A program made the position numbers and the translations under genes. From Actinomycetota bacterium (GTDB taxonomy: Bacteria; Actinomycetota; Actinomycetes; Actinomycetales; Dermatophilaceae), in the NCBI GenBank assembly GCA_020161815.1, contig JAIUOP010000002.1, forward strand, positions 1 to 64,000: DNA of 64,000 bases, read 5' to 3'. The notes below the pieces were generated by a model. That model was not told the DNA's origin, did not search any database, and saw only the letters and a program-made list of their open reading frames with translations. Below, in pieces: positions 17,618 to 27,489 of this stretch (the stretch's first letter is position 1; every line of letters begins with the position of its first letter).

Positions 17618-18997
17618 TCAGCTGGTCGGCCAGGACTTCTCGATGTTGTCGAGGGTGGTCTTGTCGTCCTGACCCTTGACCCAGTTGGTCATCTCGGACC
17701 AGAAGGTGCCGGCGCCCACGGCGGACGGCATCATGTCCGAGCCGTCGAAGCGGAAGACGGCGGCCGGGTCCTGGAGGATCTTGGCGGACTGCTGGTCGAT
17801 CGGCGAGACGAGGTTCGCCGGGTCGAGCTCCTTGTTGGCGCTGACCCAACCACCGTTCGTCGTGGCCTTGGCCTTGGCGTTGGCCCAGTCGGGCGAGGCG
17901 AGGAACGCAGCGAAGGCCTTGACCTCCGGGGCGTCCCGGAAGGTGGCGACGAACTCGCCACCGCCGAGCACCGGCTTGGCCGAGGCGTCGACCGCCGGGA
18001 GGTAGAAGGCCCAGACGTCGCCGTCCTCGGCGACCTTGGTGCCCTCGGGCCAGTTCGAGGCGTAGAACGAGGCCTGGCGGTGCAGGTAGCACTTGCCCTG
18101 GAGGATGGGCTGGCCACCGTCCTGGAAGGTGGTGGTCGCGATGGAGGCGACGTCACCGAAGCCACCGTTGACCATGGCCGGGTCCTTGAGGATGGCGCCG
18201 ACCTTGCCGAGGGCCTCGAGGACCTTCGGGTCGTTGAACGGGATCTTGTGCGAGACCCACTGGTCGTAGGTGTCCTTGCCGGCGGTGCGGAGCAGCACGT
18301 CCTCGACCCAGTCGGTGCCGACCCAGCCGGTGGCCGTGCCGGAGCCGAAGCCGGCGCACCACGGCTTGGCGGCCGGGTCGTCGGTGGCGATCTTCTTGGA
18401 GAGGGTCATGAGCTCGTCCCACGTGGTGGGAACCTTGTAGCCCTTCTCGGCGAACTTCTTCGGCGAGTACCAGACGTAGGACTTGACGTTGGCGCCGAGC
18501 GGAGCGGCGTAGAGGACGTCGTCGACCGAGCCGTACTTGCGCCAGTCGGCACCGAAGTACTTGTCGACCTCGTCGGAGACGCTCTGGCTGGCCGGGATGG
18601 CCTTGCCCGTGTCGACCATGGTCTGGAGCAGACCCGGCTGCGGGATGAAGGCGACGTCGGGCAGGTTGCCGCTCTGGGCGCGCTGGGGGAGGTTCTTCTC
18701 GAAGTCCTTGTCACCCTCGTACTTGACGGTGATGCCGGTGCAGTCCTCGAACTCCTTGTAGGAGGCCTTGTGGGGGGCGTCCTCCGGCGTGACGATCGAG
18801 GTGTAGATCGTCACGGTCTTGCCCGTCAGCTCGGACTTGAGGTCGCACCACTTGGTGTAGTCGGTGGTGTCCTTCGAGTCGGCGCCGCCGGACGCGGTGT
18901 CGCTGCTGCTTCCGCCGCCGCATGCTGCTGCGGAGAGCGAAACCGCGACGATGCCGGTCAGCACTGCTGCTGCACGGCGCGATGAGTTGAGGGCCAT
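17618..18997 (-). CDS. Sugar ABC transporter substrate-binding lipoprotein (AglE-like)
   Basis: A 459-residue secreted lipoprotein. Start ATG at 18997 follows GGAGGCGGGC. The signal peptide MALNSSRRAAAVLTGIVAVS ends in a lipobox LSAAAC (lipidated Cys about 27), followed by a Ser/Gly/Asp-rich linker. The mature part is a family 1 solute-binding fold with TVTIYTSIVTPEDAP, YKEFEDCTGITVKYEGD and a C-terminal Trp-rich lobe. A short hairpin (19023-19044) and the LacI operator (19064-19079) lie upstream. As first gene of the operon it delivers the sugar to the two permeases. The ligand is probably an alpha-glucoside, by similarity to AglE; that is inference. Confidence 0.88.
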   Translation of the reverse strand: MALNSSRRAAAVLTGIVAVSLSAAACGGGSSSDTASGGADSKDTTDYTKWCDLKSELTGKTVTIYTSIVTPEDAPHKASYKEFEDCTGITVKYEGDKDFEKNLPQRAQSGNLPDVAFIPQPGLLQTMVDTGKAIPASQSVSDEVDKYFGADWRKYGSVDDVLYAAPLGANVKSYVWYSPKKFAEKGYKVPTTWDELMTLSKKIATDDPAAKPWCAGFGSGTATGWVGTDWVEDVLLRTAGKDTYDQWVSHKIPFNDPKVLEALGKVGAILKDPAMVNGGFGDVASIATTTFQDGGQPILQGKCYLHRQASFYASNWPEGTKVAEDGDVWAFYLPAVDASAKPVLGGGEFVATFRDAPEVKAFAAFLASPDWANAKAKATTNGGWVSANKELDPANLVSPIDQQSAKILQDPAAVFRFDGSDMMPSAVGAGTFWSEMTNWVKGQDDKTTLDNIEKSWPTS

Positions 18998-19063
18998 TGC
19001 CCGCCTCCATTTCACTGATGAAGCCGAGGCAGACAGGCCTCGGCGATGAGGGAACGTCGTAAC

Positions 19064-19079
19064 CGTAAAAGCGTTTACG
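19064..19079. promoter_or_regulatory. LacI-family operator for the sugar uptake operon
   Basis: CGTAAA-AGCG-TTTACG is a perfect inverted repeat with the AAGCGTTT-like core that LacI-family repressors recognise. It is 67 bases upstream of the lipoprotein start and in the only gap before the operon. The LacI-type gene at the operon end is the obvious candidate repressor. Confidence 0.8.
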
Positions 19080-19112
19080 CGCCGAGGCAATGACTTGGGT
19101 TCCCCAGTCCCA

Positions 19113-21584
19113 TCACGATTGCGTAACGGCACCGTCCGCGAGCGGTGGAACCGGCGCGCCGATCCCCGCGACGACCATCGGCGCCGGGGTGCCGGAGCCG
19201 TCCCGGCGGCCGTCGGCGGCCGGGAGCTCGATCGCCACGCCGTTGCTGCTGCTCGCGCGGGCCGGGCTCGCGCCGGCCCAGGCCAGCACCAGGGTGTCCT
19301 CGCCCTTGAGGAAGCGGTGGGCCCGGACGCCGCCGGTGCCGCGGCCCTTGGCGGGGTACTCGGCATACGGGGTGACCTTCCAGGCCCCGGCCTGGGTGCC
19401 GGGCAGGGCCGCCGAGCTGCCGCTCGCCGTCACCACGACCGCCTCCGAAGCGGGGTCGACCGCTCCGAAGAAGATCGCCCTGGCGCCCGACGACAGCCGG
19501 ATGCCGGCCATGCCGGCGGCCGCTCGGCCCTGTGGTCGCACCGCCGAGGCGGGGAAGCGCAGCAGCTGCGCGTCGGTCGTGAGGAAGACCAGGTCCTCCT
19601 CGCCGGTGCGCAGCTCGACCGCTCCGACGACGGTGTCGCCGGGCTTGAGGGCGATGGCCTCCCACGAGCTCGCCTTCGGGTGGTCGAAGCCGATCCGCTT
19701 GACCACCCCGTCAGCCGTGCCGACCGCCACGCCGGGACCCTCGGTCGCCAGCGAGACGATGGTGAGCGGCTGCTCACCCTTGGGCAGGTCGACATACGCG
19801 GCCAGCGGTGCGCCACCGGACAGGCTCGGGGCCGAGCCCAGCGGCGGGAGCGTCGGCAGCTCCAGGGCCGAAAGGCGCACCATGCGACCGGCGCTCGTCA
19901 CCACGGCGAACTCGCCGCGGGCCGTGGTGCGGACGGCGCCGACGATGGCGTCGTGCTTGGCGCGCGGACCGGTCGTGGGCACGACGTCGGCCGTCGCCGT
20001 GCGCGCGAGCAGCCCGGTGGAGGAGAGCAGCACCCAGCAGGGGTCGTCGCTGACCTCGAGGGGGGCGGCGGCGGTCGTGGGCGTGCCCGCCGACTCCAGG
20101 AGCACGGTCCGGCGGGGGGTGCCATGGGCCTTGGCCACCTCGGCCAGCTCGGTCGACACCGTGCGGTGGAGGAGCTTCTCGTCGGCGAGGATCGCCTCGA
20201 GCTCCTCGATCTGGCGCTGGAGCTCGTCGCGCTCGGTCTCGAGCTCGATCCGGGAGAACTTGGTCAGCCGTCGCAGCTGCAGCTCGAGGATGTAGTTGGC
20301 CTGGGCCTCGGAGAGGTCGAAGACATTGATCAGACGCGTGCGAGCAGCCGCGGTGTCGTCCGAGGCGCGGATGAGCTGGATGACCTCGTCGATGTCGAGG
20401 ATGGCGATGAGCAGGCCCTCGACGAGGTGGAGCCGGTCCCGACGCTTCGCGAGCCGGAACTCGGTGCGACGGCGCACCACCGAGATCCGGAAGTCGAGGA
20501 AGCAGCGGAGCATCTCCTTGAGCCCGAGCAGGCGCGGCTGGCCCTCGACGAGGGCGTTGGCGTTGATGCCGAAGGACTCCTCCATCGGGGTCTGGCGGTA
20601 GAGCTGCTCCAGGACCGCGTCCGGGTTGAAGCCGTTCTTGACCTCGATGACCAGGCGCAGGCCATTCTTGCGGTCGGTGAGGTCCTTGATGTCGCTGATG
20701 CCCTGGAGCTTCTTGCCCTGCACGAGGGTCTTGATCCGCTCGACGACCTTCTCCGGCCCGACGAGGTAGGGCAGCTCCGTGACGACGATGCCGGACTTGC
20801 GCGGGGTGAGCTTCTCGACCTGGGCCGTCGCGCGGGTGCGGAAGGTGCCCCGTCCGGTCAGGTAGGCGTCGCGGATCCCGTCGAGGCCGATGATGCGCCC
20901 GCCCTGGGGCAGGTCGGGGCCGGGCACGAAGCGCATAAGCTCGTCGAGCGAGCAGTCCGGGTGGGAGATGAGGTGGCGGGCGGCGCCGATCACCTCGACG
21001 AGGTTGTGCGGCGGGATGTTGGTGGCCATCCCCACCGCGATGCCGGAGACGCCGTTGACGAGGAGGTTGGGGTAGGCCGCCGGCAGCACCTCCGGCTGCA
21101 TGAGCGAGTCGTCGTAGTTGGGGACCTCGTCGACGGTGTCCTCGTCGAGACCCGTGGTGAGCAGCGAGGCCGCTGCCGCCGGCCGGGCCTCGGTGTACCT
21201 CGAGGCCGCCGGCCCGTCGTCGAGGGAGCCGAAGTTGCCGTGCCCGTCGACCAGGGGCAGCCGCATGGTGAAGGGCTGGGCCATCCGCACGAGGGCGTCG
21301 TAGATCGCCGAGTCCCCGTGCGGGTGGTACTTGCCCATGACCTCGCCGACGACCCGGCTGGACTTCACGTGACCCTTGTCCGGGCGCAGGCCGAGCCCGT
21401 GCATCCCGAAGAGGATCCGCCGCTGCACCGGCTTGAGGCCGTCCCGGGCGTCGGGCAGGGCACGCGCATGGATGACCGACACGGAGTACTCGAGATAGGC
21501 GTTCTTCATCTCGGCCGTGACGTCGATGTCGACGATGTTCTCGACCACCGGGTCGTCGGGCGGGGGCGGCGTGCGGCGGGCCAT
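19113..21584 (-). CDS. parC: DNA topoisomerase IV subunit A
   Basis: An 823-residue type IIA topoisomerase cleavage subunit. Start chosen at [16 protein letters not shown], where the family similarity begins; an upstream ATG adds an implausible Arg/Pro stretch. The quinolone-region motif is [20 protein letters not shown] with S92 and D96, the sensitive-type residues, and the DNA-cleaving tyrosine is Y130 in AASRYTEAR. The C-terminal beta-pinwheel shows repeated strands such as [12 protein letters not shown] and [11 protein letters not shown]. It works with ParE at 12338-14464. The gene ends 33 bases before the LacI operator of the downstream sugar operon. Confidence 0.9.
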   Translation of the reverse strand: MARRTPPPPDDPVVENIVDIDVTAEMKNAYLEYSVSVIHARALPDARDGLKPVQRRILFGMHGLGLRPDKGHVKSSRVVGEVMGKYHPHGDSAIYDALVRMAQPFTMRLPLVDGHGNFGSLDDGPAASRYTEARPAAAASLLTTGLDEDTVDEVPNYDDSLMQPEVLPAAYPNLLVNGVSGIAVGMATNIPPHNLVEVIGAARHLISHPDCSLDELMRFVPGPDLPQGGRIIGLDGIRDAYLTGRGTFRTRATAQVEKLTPRKSGIVVTELPYLVGPEKVVERIKTLVQGKKLQGISDIKDLTDRKNGLRLVIEVKNGFNPDAVLEQLYRQTPMEESFGINANALVEGQPRLLGLKEMLRCFLDFRISVVRRRTEFRLAKRRDRLHLVEGLLIAILDIDEVIQLIRASDDTAAARTRLINVFDLSEAQANYILELQLRRLTKFSRIELETERDELQRQIEELEAILADEKLLHRTVSTELAEVAKAHGTPRRTVLLESAGTPTTAAAPLEVSDDPCWVLLSSTGLLARTATADVVPTTGPRAKHDAIVGAVRTTARGEFAVVTSAGRMVRLSALELPTLPPLGSAPSLSGGAPLAAYVDLPKGEQPLTIVSLATEGPGVAVGTADGVVKRIGFDHPKASSWEAIALKPGDTVVGAVELRTGEEDLVFLTTDAQLLRFPASAVRPQGRAAAGMAGIRLSSGARAIFFGAVDPASEAVVVTASGSSAALPGTQAGAWKVTPYAEYPAKGRGTGGVRAHRFLKGEDTLVLAWAGASPARASSSNGVAIELPAADGRRDGSGTPAPMVVAGIGAPVPPLADGAVTQS

Positions 21585-21682
21585 GAGGTGAGCGGCTCCG
21601 GGAGGTGGGCGGACAGCGGACCGGGGCGGACGGCATACGCACGCACCCACCCGCCATCTTCACAAACGGGACCGACGCCCCC

Positions 21683-22297
21683 TCAGCGCGACGCGCCGGA
21701 GAAGCGCCCCAGGTGCAGCACCGAGTCCAGCGCCCGCCGTCCCCGGGCGAGCGAGGGGCTGCGGACGGCCGCCTCCTCGGTGCCGAGGGCGATGACGCCG
21801 ACCAGCCGCCGGTCGGCCGGGATCGAGAGGGCGTGACGCACCGGGTCGTGCGCGGGGCCAGGCACCCCGAAGAACAAGGACGCGAGCCCGCGGTCGGTGG
21901 CGCCGAGGAGGATGATCATGGCGGCCATCGCGGTGTCGGTGTCCCAGTAGGGAATCGGCCACCGGTCGGGGGAGCGGTCGGCCCACCCCTTGTCCGGCTC
22001 GGCATAGCGATCGAGGTATGCCGTGGGGTCGGCCACCATGACCAGCAGGGCCGGGGCGGCGCTCACCCCCCGAAGCCAGGCGTCGGGCGGACGATCAGGG
22101 TCGGCCACGGCGTCCCAGAACGCGGCCCGGTCCGCGGCGTCGACGAGGGCGACGACGTCCCAGCCCTGGGTGAAGCCGGCCGAGGGTGCTCGCTGCGCCA
22201 GCGCCACCAGCTCCTCGAGCGTCCCGGCCGGCACGGGCAGGTCGGGCCGGAAGCGACGGGTCATCCGCCGGGCTCGCACGACCTGCTCGAAGTCCAT
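21683..22297 (-). CDS. Nitroreductase-family FMN protein
   Basis: A 204-residue protein starting MDFEQVVRARRMTRRF, the usual opening in which RRMTRRF contacts FMN phosphate. PSAGFTQGWDVVALVD (about residues 38-53) and the late GVIALGTEE strand complete the fold. Members reduce nitroaromatics, quinones or enones with NAD(P)H; some remove cofactor fragments. The substrate is not predictable. It is divergent from the acyl-CoA ligase/GNAT gene, with 58 bases between. Confidence 0.85.
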   Translation of the reverse strand: MDFEQVVRARRMTRRFRPDLPVPAGTLEELVALAQRAPSAGFTQGWDVVALVDAADRAAFWDAVADPDRPPDAWLRGVSAAPALLVMVADPTAYLDRYAEPDKGWADRSPDRWPIPYWDTDTAMAAMIILLGATDRGLASLFFGVPGPAHDPVRHALSIPADRRLVGVIALGTEEAAVRSPSLARGRRALDSVLHLGRFSGASR

Positions 22298-22343
22298 GCC
22301 CGTAGTGTGCCGAGCCCACGGCGTGGTGCACGACCCGGCATGC

Positions 22344-22349
22344 CACGAT
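22344..22349 (+). promoter_or_regulatory. -10-like hexamer for a leaderless start
   Basis: CACGAT ends exactly six bases before the ATG at 22356, the spacing expected if transcription begins at the A of the start codon. No ribosome site precedes the ATG. Confidence 0.4.
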
Positions 22350-22355
22350 GGAGCC

Positions 22356-25031
22356 ATGGCCGAGGCGGATCCTGAACTCCCACCGGGTTATCCCATCGAG
22401 TGGGAGGCCGACGTCGTCCTCCGTGACGGGACCGTGGCCCACCTGCGGCCGATCAAGCCCTCGGACGAGGAGGGCATCCACCGGTTCCACGCCGGGCAGA
22501 GCGAGGAGTCGATCTACCTTCGCTTCTTCGCCCCGCTCAAGCGGCTGTCCGACAAGGACGTGCACCGCTTCACCCACGTCGACTATGTCGACCGGGTCGC
22601 CCTCGTGGTGCTCCACCGCGACGACATCATCGGCATCGGGCGCTACGACCGGATCGACCCCCGCAGTGCCGAGGTGGCCTTCAACATCAGCGACCACTCG
22701 CAGGGCAAGGGCATCGGGTCGGTCCTGCTCGAGCACCTCGCCGCCATCGCGCGCGACCTGGGCATCTCGGAGTTCACCGCCGAGGTGCTGCCGCAGAACC
22801 GGAAGATGCTCCAGGTCTTCTCCGACGCCGGCTACGACGTCAGCCGCCACCTCGAGGACGGCGTGGTGGCCGTCCACTTCGACATCGAGCCCACCGAGTC
22901 CTCCCGCGCGGTCGCCATGTCCCGCGAGCACCGGGCGGAGTCGCTCTCGGTGCGCCGCCTGCTCAACCCCAAGGTGGTGGCGGTCATCGGCGCCAGCCGG
23001 CGCGACGCCACCATCGGGAACATGTTCCTGCAGAACCTGATCGAGGCCGGCTTCGAGGGGACCATCCACCCGGTCAACCCGCGGGCGGACCAGGTGCTCG
23101 GCCTCCCGGCGGTGGCCTCGATCGCCGACCTGCCCCGTGGCGTCGACCTCTCCGTCATCGCGGTCCCGGCGGACCAGGTGCTCGGGGTGGTCGACGAGTG
23201 CGCCGAGGCCGGGGTGAAGACCCTGCTCGTGGTCTCCGCAGGCTTCGCCGAGGCGGACGCGGAGGGAGCCGAGCTGCAGGCCGAGCTGGTGCGGCGGGCG
23301 CGCCGGTCGGGGATGCGGGTCGTCGGACCCAACTCCTTCGGTCTCATCAACAACGATCCGGCCGTGCGCCTCAACGCCTCGCTGGCCCCGACCCTGCCGC
23401 CCCCGGGGGGTCTCGGCCTCTTCGCCCAGTCCGGCGCCCTCGGCATCGCCGTCCTGGCCTCGGCGGCACGACGTCGGCTCGGCATCTCGAGCTTCGGGTC
23501 GGCGGGCAACCGCGCCGACGTCTCGGGCAACGACTTCATGCAGTACTGGATCGACGACGAGGACACGACCGCGGTCGGTCTCTACCTCGAGTCGATGGGC
23601 AACCCGCGCAAGTTCTCGCGCATCGCGCGCAACCTGGCCCTCATCAAGCCGGTGGTCGTCATCAAGTCCGGCGTCGCCCGGCAGGGCTCGATCCCCGGCC
23701 AGATGGTGCGGCGGACCAATGTCCGACCCGAGGTCTTCGACGCCATGCTGCGCCAGGCTGGCGTGATCCGGGTCGAGAACCTGCACCAGCTCTTCGACGT
23801 CGCCCAGGCCCTCGTGCACCAGCCGCTGCCCCAGGGCAACCGGGTCGCCATCGTCAGCAACTCCGCAGCGCTGGCCACCCTCACGGCGCAGGCCTGCGGC
23901 AGCTGGGGCCTGGAGGTCACCCACGGCCCGGTGGCGGTCGCCTCCGAGGCCAGTCCCGAGCAGTTCCGTGCCGCCCTCGACGCGGCGTTCGCCGACGAGT
24001 CGGTCGACTCGGTGCTGGCCTGCTTCATCCCGCCCCTCGTCACCTTCGACGAGGACGTCGCCCGGGCGGTGCGCGGGGCGGCCGCGGCCGGCGAGAAGCC
24101 GTGCCTGGCCACCTTCCTCGGGATGCGCGGTGTCGACGACGGGCACGCCTCGGTGCGCGGCACCGGGGAGGGGGAGCACCGGCCGATCCCGGTCTACGGG
24201 CTCCCCGAGGACGCCACCCGTGCCCTGGCCGCGGCGACGAAGTACGGCCAGTGGCTCCACCGCGACCACGGCACTCCGGTCTCACCCTCGGGCATCAACC
24301 GGCGGGTCGCGGAGGACATCGTCCAGACCATCCTGTCGGTCACACCCGAGGGCCGGACGCTGACCCAGGACGAGGCCAGGGTCCTGCTCGAGGCCTACGG
24401 GATCCACGTCTGGGAGCAGGCTCGGGCGAGCACCGTGGACGAGGCCGTGGCCATCGCCGAGCGCATCGGCTACCCCGTGGTCCTCAAGACCGCTGCACCC
24501 TCGCTGCGCCACCAGGGGGGCACGACCGGGGTGCGGATCGACCTGCCGACGGAGTCCGCGCTGCGCAGCGCCTGGGCGCAGCTCTCCGAGCGGCTCAGCC
24601 CGCTCGAAGCCGACGACTTCCTCGTCCAGCGGATGGCCACACCCGGTGTCATGTGCGTGGTGAGCAGCGACGAGGACCCGCTCTTCGGTCCGGTCATCGG
24701 CTTCAGCATCGCGGGGATGGCCACCGAGCTGCTCGGCGACATCGCCTACCGCATCCCGCCGCTGACCGATGTCGACGTCTCCGAGCTCATCTCGGCGACC
24801 AAGGCCTCGCCGGTGCTCCACGGCCACAAGGGTGCGGCGCCGGTGCACCGGGCCGCCCTGGCCGACCTCATCGCCCGCGTCTCGGTGCTGGCCGACGACA
24901 TGCCCGAGATCGCGACCCTGACGCTCAACCCGGTCAACGCCCACCCCGGAGGCGTCGAGGTCCTCGGAGCAGAGATCACCATCGCCACCCCGGACCGACG
25001 CACCGACCCAGGCCGGCGGGTCCTCACCTGA
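22356..25031 (+). CDS. GNAT acetyltransferase fused to acetate-CoA ligase (ADP-forming) family protein
   Basis: An 891-residue fusion. The N-terminus is a GNAT domain (about residues 15-180; DVVLRDGTVAHLRPIKPSDE, acetyl-CoA site HSQGKGIGSVLLEHL). A CoA-binding Rossmann domain follows (NPKVVAVIGASRRDATIGN, about 205), then two succinyl-CoA-synthetase-like domains (VVVSAGFAE and LFAQSGALGIAV), and an ATP-grasp-like lobe near the C-terminus (about 665-880). This matches protein acetyltransferases of the Pat/PatZ kind; in Streptomyces a similar enzyme has the GNAT domain at the N-terminus. The expected role is acetylation that shuts off acyl-CoA synthetases. Whether the ligase part is catalytic is unknown. 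Confidence 0.87.
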   Translation: MAEADPELPPGYPIEWEADVVLRDGTVAHLRPIKPSDEEGIHRFHAGQSEESIYLRFFAPLKRLSDKDVHRFTHVDYVDRVALVVLHRDDIIGIGRYDRIDPRSAEVAFNISDHSQGKGIGSVLLEHLAAIARDLGISEFTAEVLPQNRKMLQVFSDAGYDVSRHLEDGVVAVHFDIEPTESSRAVAMSREHRAESLSVRRLLNPKVVAVIGASRRDATIGNMFLQNLIEAGFEGTIHPVNPRADQVLGLPAVASIADLPRGVDLSVIAVPADQVLGVVDECAEAGVKTLLVVSAGFAEADAEGAELQAELVRRARRSGMRVVGPNSFGLINNDPAVRLNASLAPTLPPPGGLGLFAQSGALGIAVLASAARRRLGISSFGSAGNRADVSGNDFMQYWIDDEDTTAVGLYLESMGNPRKFSRIARNLALIKPVVVIKSGVARQGSIPGQMVRRTNVRPEVFDAMLRQAGVIRVENLHQLFDVAQALVHQPLPQGNRVAIVSNSAALATLTAQACGSWGLEVTHGPVAVASEASPEQFRAALDAAFADESVDSVLACFIPPLVTFDEDVARAVRGAAAAGEKPCLATFLGMRGVDDGHASVRGTGEGEHRPIPVYGLPEDATRALAAATKYGQWLHRDHGTPVSPSGINRRVAEDIVQTILSVTPEGRTLTQDEARVLLEAYGIHVWEQARASTVDEAVAIAERIGYPVVLKTAAPSLRHQGGTTGVRIDLPTESALRSAWAQLSERLSPLEADDFLVQRMATPGVMCVVSSDEDPLFGPVIGFSIAGMATELLGDIAYRIPPLTDVDVSELISATKASPVLHGHKGAAPVHRAALADLIARVSVLADDMPEIATLTLNPVNAHPGGVEVLGAEITIATPDRRTDPGRRVLT

Positions 25032-25066
25032 GCGCTGTCCCGGTCGGGTCGGGTCGCCCGGTCGGG

Positions 25067-25072
25067 CACAAT
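25067..25072 (+). promoter_or_regulatory. -10-like hexamer for a leaderless start
   Basis: CACAAT is followed by GGCGCG and then the GTG start at 25079, a six-base spacing that would put the transcript 5' end on the start codon. No ribosome site is present. Confidence 0.4.
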
Positions 25073-25078
25073 GGCGCG

Positions 25079-25669
25079 GTGAACCACGCGACTGATGCCC
25101 AGCTGCTGCCCTCGGCGCTGACCGCCGCCATCGTGCGGGCCGGCTACCACCCGGCGATCGTCTGCGATGTCGTCGCGGCGGCCCTGGGCGGCGAGGCGAT
25201 CGAGGCCCACCTGGTGCACCAGGAGACGACCTTCGACCGGGAGGCGGTCCGGCGCCACATCACCGTCCTGGGCCTGACCGCGTCCCGCCTCCTCGTGGTG
25301 CACGCCGACGACCACCAGGACGACCAGGGCGGGCCGATCGACGTGGCCACCGCCACGAGCGAGTCCATCCCGCTGCGCGACGTGCGCGGCGTGATGCTGA
25401 CCCATGTCATCCCGGACCCCGAGAACTACGTCCCCGGCTCGCTGGGCCGAGAGCTCACGCTCACCCTCGGCTGGGGCGCCGTCTCGCGGGTCGACCTCCT
25501 TCCCGGCGGGTGTGCCGACCCCTCGTGCGATGCCGACCACGGCCTCGATGGCACCATCACGGCGGACGACATCGCCCTGCGGGTCTCCGCCGATGCCGAC
25601 GGGGAGGGCGCCCTCGGGGACGCCATGACCTTCGCGCGCGCCCTCTCCGGCGCGCTCGGTCGCGCCTGA
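25079..25669 (+). CDS. DUF5998 family protein
   Basis: A 196-residue cytosolic protein. Start GTG at 25079 gives MNHATDAQLLPSALTAAIVRAG. HPAIVCDVVAAALGGEAIEAHLVHQE and HITVLGLTASRLLVVHADD are conserved-looking strands; a CADPSCDADHG segment has two cysteines and could bind metal. It matches proteins named DUF5998 that lie upstream of a phosphodiesterase gene in many actinobacteria, as here (8-base gap). Function unknown. Confidence 0.85.
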   Translation: MNHATDAQLLPSALTAAIVRAGYHPAIVCDVVAAALGGEAIEAHLVHQETTFDREAVRRHITVLGLTASRLLVVHADDHQDDQGGPIDVATATSESIPLRDVRGVMLTHVIPDPENYVPGSLGRELTLTLGWGAVSRVDLLPGGCADPSCDADHGLDGTITADDIALRVSADADGEGALGDAMTFARALSGALGRA

Positions 25670-25677
25670 CGGCGGCC

Positions 25678-26787
25678 ATGCGCTCGCTGGCCGACGTACT
25701 GCCGGGCGTCGCGACCTCGATCGGTGTGCCGCTGCCGGACCGCGGCCTCCCCGCACTGCCCCCGGCCGGCAGCGCGGTCGTCGTCCTCGTCGACGGGCTC
25801 GGCGCCAACCTCCTGACCCGCCGCCGCGGGCATGCGCCCTTCCTGCGGACCCTCACCGACCACACGGTCGCGGTGCCGTGTGGCTTCCCCACGACGACCG
25901 CGACCTCGATGGCGACCTTCGGCACCGGGCTGCACCCAGGGACCCACGGGCTGATGGGCTACGAGGTCCTCGACCCCCGGCGTGACGTGGTGTTCAACGA
26001 GCTCACCTGGGAGGACGGCCCGCCGCCGGAGCAGTGGCAGCCTCACCAGACCGTCTTCGAGGCGGCGCAGGGGAGTGGAGTCGCGGTCACGCGCATCGGA
26101 CCGGGCTTCTTCGACGGCTCCGGCCTGACCCGCGCCGCGCTCCGGGGCGGCGCCTTCACCGCGGCCGACTCGCTGCAGCAGCGGGTCGACGTCGCCGTGG
26201 CCGCCGTCCGGTCCACGCCCAGGGCGCTGGTCTACCTCTACTGGGGCGAGGTCGACAAGGTCGGCCACGTGCACGGCTGTGAGAGCTGGCAGTGGGGGGA
26301 GGAGGTGGAGGCCGTCGACGGCGCGCTCCGCCAGCTGCGCGAACGGCTGCCCGCGACCTGCTCGCTCACCGTCACCGCGGACCACGGCATGGTCGACGTC
26401 CCCCCCGAGGGCCGCCTCGACCTCGCCCACACGCCGGGGCTGCCCGACGGCATACGGCATGTCAGTGGTGAGCCGCGTGCCCTCCAGCTGCACTGCCTGC
26501 CCGGCGCCCGTGACGACGTGCAGGCGGCCTGGCGCGCGGTCCTGGGGGCCAGGGCCGAGGTCATGACGAGGGAGGAGGCGGTGCGCCGGGGCCTCTTCGG
26601 GCCGGTCGAGAAGGCCCTGCTCCCACGGATCGGGGACCTGCTCGTGCTGAGCGCCCCCGGGCACAGCGTCGTCGACTCGCGACGTCACCGACCGCAGCTG
26701 ATCAACCTCCTGGGCATGCATGGCTCGACCACGCCCGACGAGACGCTCGTGCCGGTCGTGCACCTGCCCGCGCCCGCCGTCGCCTAG
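25678..26787 (+). CDS. Alkaline phosphatase / nucleotide pyrophosphatase superfamily enzyme
   Basis: A 369-residue metal-dependent phosphodiesterase-type enzyme. First metal Asp is in VVVLVDGLGANLL (about residue 35), the nucleophile Thr in FPTTTATSMATFGTG (about 69-83), and later ligands in YLYWGEVDKVGHVHG and TADHGMVDVP. There is no signal peptide, so it would act in the cytosol unlike secreted phosphatases. Substrate is unknown; relatives hydrolyse nucleotide pyrophosphates or phosphodiesters. It sits between DUF5998 and tdk, which hints at nucleotide metabolism. Confidence 0.85.
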   Translation: MRSLADVLPGVATSIGVPLPDRGLPALPPAGSAVVVLVDGLGANLLTRRRGHAPFLRTLTDHTVAVPCGFPTTTATSMATFGTGLHPGTHGLMGYEVLDPRRDVVFNELTWEDGPPPEQWQPHQTVFEAAQGSGVAVTRIGPGFFDGSGLTRAALRGGAFTAADSLQQRVDVAVAAVRSTPRALVYLYWGEVDKVGHVHGCESWQWGEEVEAVDGALRQLRERLPATCSLTVTADHGMVDVPPEGRLDLAHTPGLPDGIRHVSGEPRALQLHCLPGARDDVQAAWRAVLGARAEVMTREEAVRRGLFGPVEKALLPRIGDLLVLSAPGHSVVDSRRHRPQLINLLGMHGSTTPDETLVPVVHLPAPAVA

Positions 26788-26798
26788 GCTGCGCTGTC

Positions 26799-27485
26799 GT
26801 GGCCGAGTTGGTGTTCTTCTCCGGGACGATGGACTGCGGCAAGTCCACCCTGGCCCTCCAGATGGACCACAACCACCGGGCCCGGGGACGCCATGGGTTC
26901 ATCTTCACCAAGTTCGACCGGATGGGCTCCTCGGTGCTGTCCTCGCGCCTGGGCCTGTCGATGACTGCGCGGGAGGTCACCGACACCCTCGACTTCTGGG
27001 ACTTCGTCGTCGACGCCCTCACGCACGGCAAGCGCGTGGACTACCTCATCTGCGACGAGGCCCAGTTCTACCAGCCGGAGCAGGTCGACCAGCTCGCCCG
27101 GCTCGTCGACGAGCTCGACATCGACGTCCACGCGTTCGGGATCACCGCGGACTTCCGCACCCAGCTCTTCCCCGGGAGCAAGCGCCTCATCGAGCTCGCG
27201 GACCGGGTGCAGGTGCTGCAGGTCGAGGCCCTGTGCTGGTGCGGCCGCAAGGCCACCCACAATGCACGCGTCATCGACGGCGTCATGGTGGTCGAGGGGG
27301 AGCAGGTCGTGGTCGGCGACACGGCCAGTGCCACGCCGGGCCTGGTGGAGTACGAAGTGCTCTGCCGTCGTCACTACATGCGCCGGATGAACAGCCAGTC
27401 GGCGCGGTCGGCGGCCAACGATCCCGAGGTGCTGCCCTTCGACCTCGACGTGTGCCCCGTGCCTCCCACGGGACCACCCGCCTGA
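26799..27485 (+). CDS. tdk: Thymidine kinase
   Basis: A 228-residue type II thymidine kinase that phosphorylates thymidine with ATP for salvage. Walker A is SGTMDCGKST (residues 8-17), the catalytic Glu and phosphate-binding region is in CDEAQFYQP (about 87-95), and the lasso and zinc site show LCWCGRKATHNAR and a late CRRHY. GTG start; TAGGCT at 26785-26790 lies eight bases upstream, so the message may be nearly leaderless. It is longer than the typical 190-210 residues because of a C-terminal tail ending in a Pro-rich segment. It converges with sepH, 4 bases away. Confidence 0.93.
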   Translation: MAELVFFSGTMDCGKSTLALQMDHNHRARGRHGFIFTKFDRMGSSVLSSRLGLSMTAREVTDTLDFWDFVVDALTHGKRVDYLICDEAQFYQPEQVDQLARLVDELDIDVHAFGITADFRTQLFPGSKRLIELADRVQVLQVEALCWCGRKATHNARVIDGVMVVEGEQVVVGDTASATPGLVEYEVLCRRHYMRRMNSQSARSAANDPEVLPFDLDVCPVPPTGPPA

Positions 27486-27489
27486 CCGG

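Noticed and set aside
19113..21836. Very long open frame on the plus strand opposite parC
   Set aside because: It is a compositional shadow of parC at high G+C; its translation is Arg/Gly/Val-rich with no domain, while parC has every catalytic motif.
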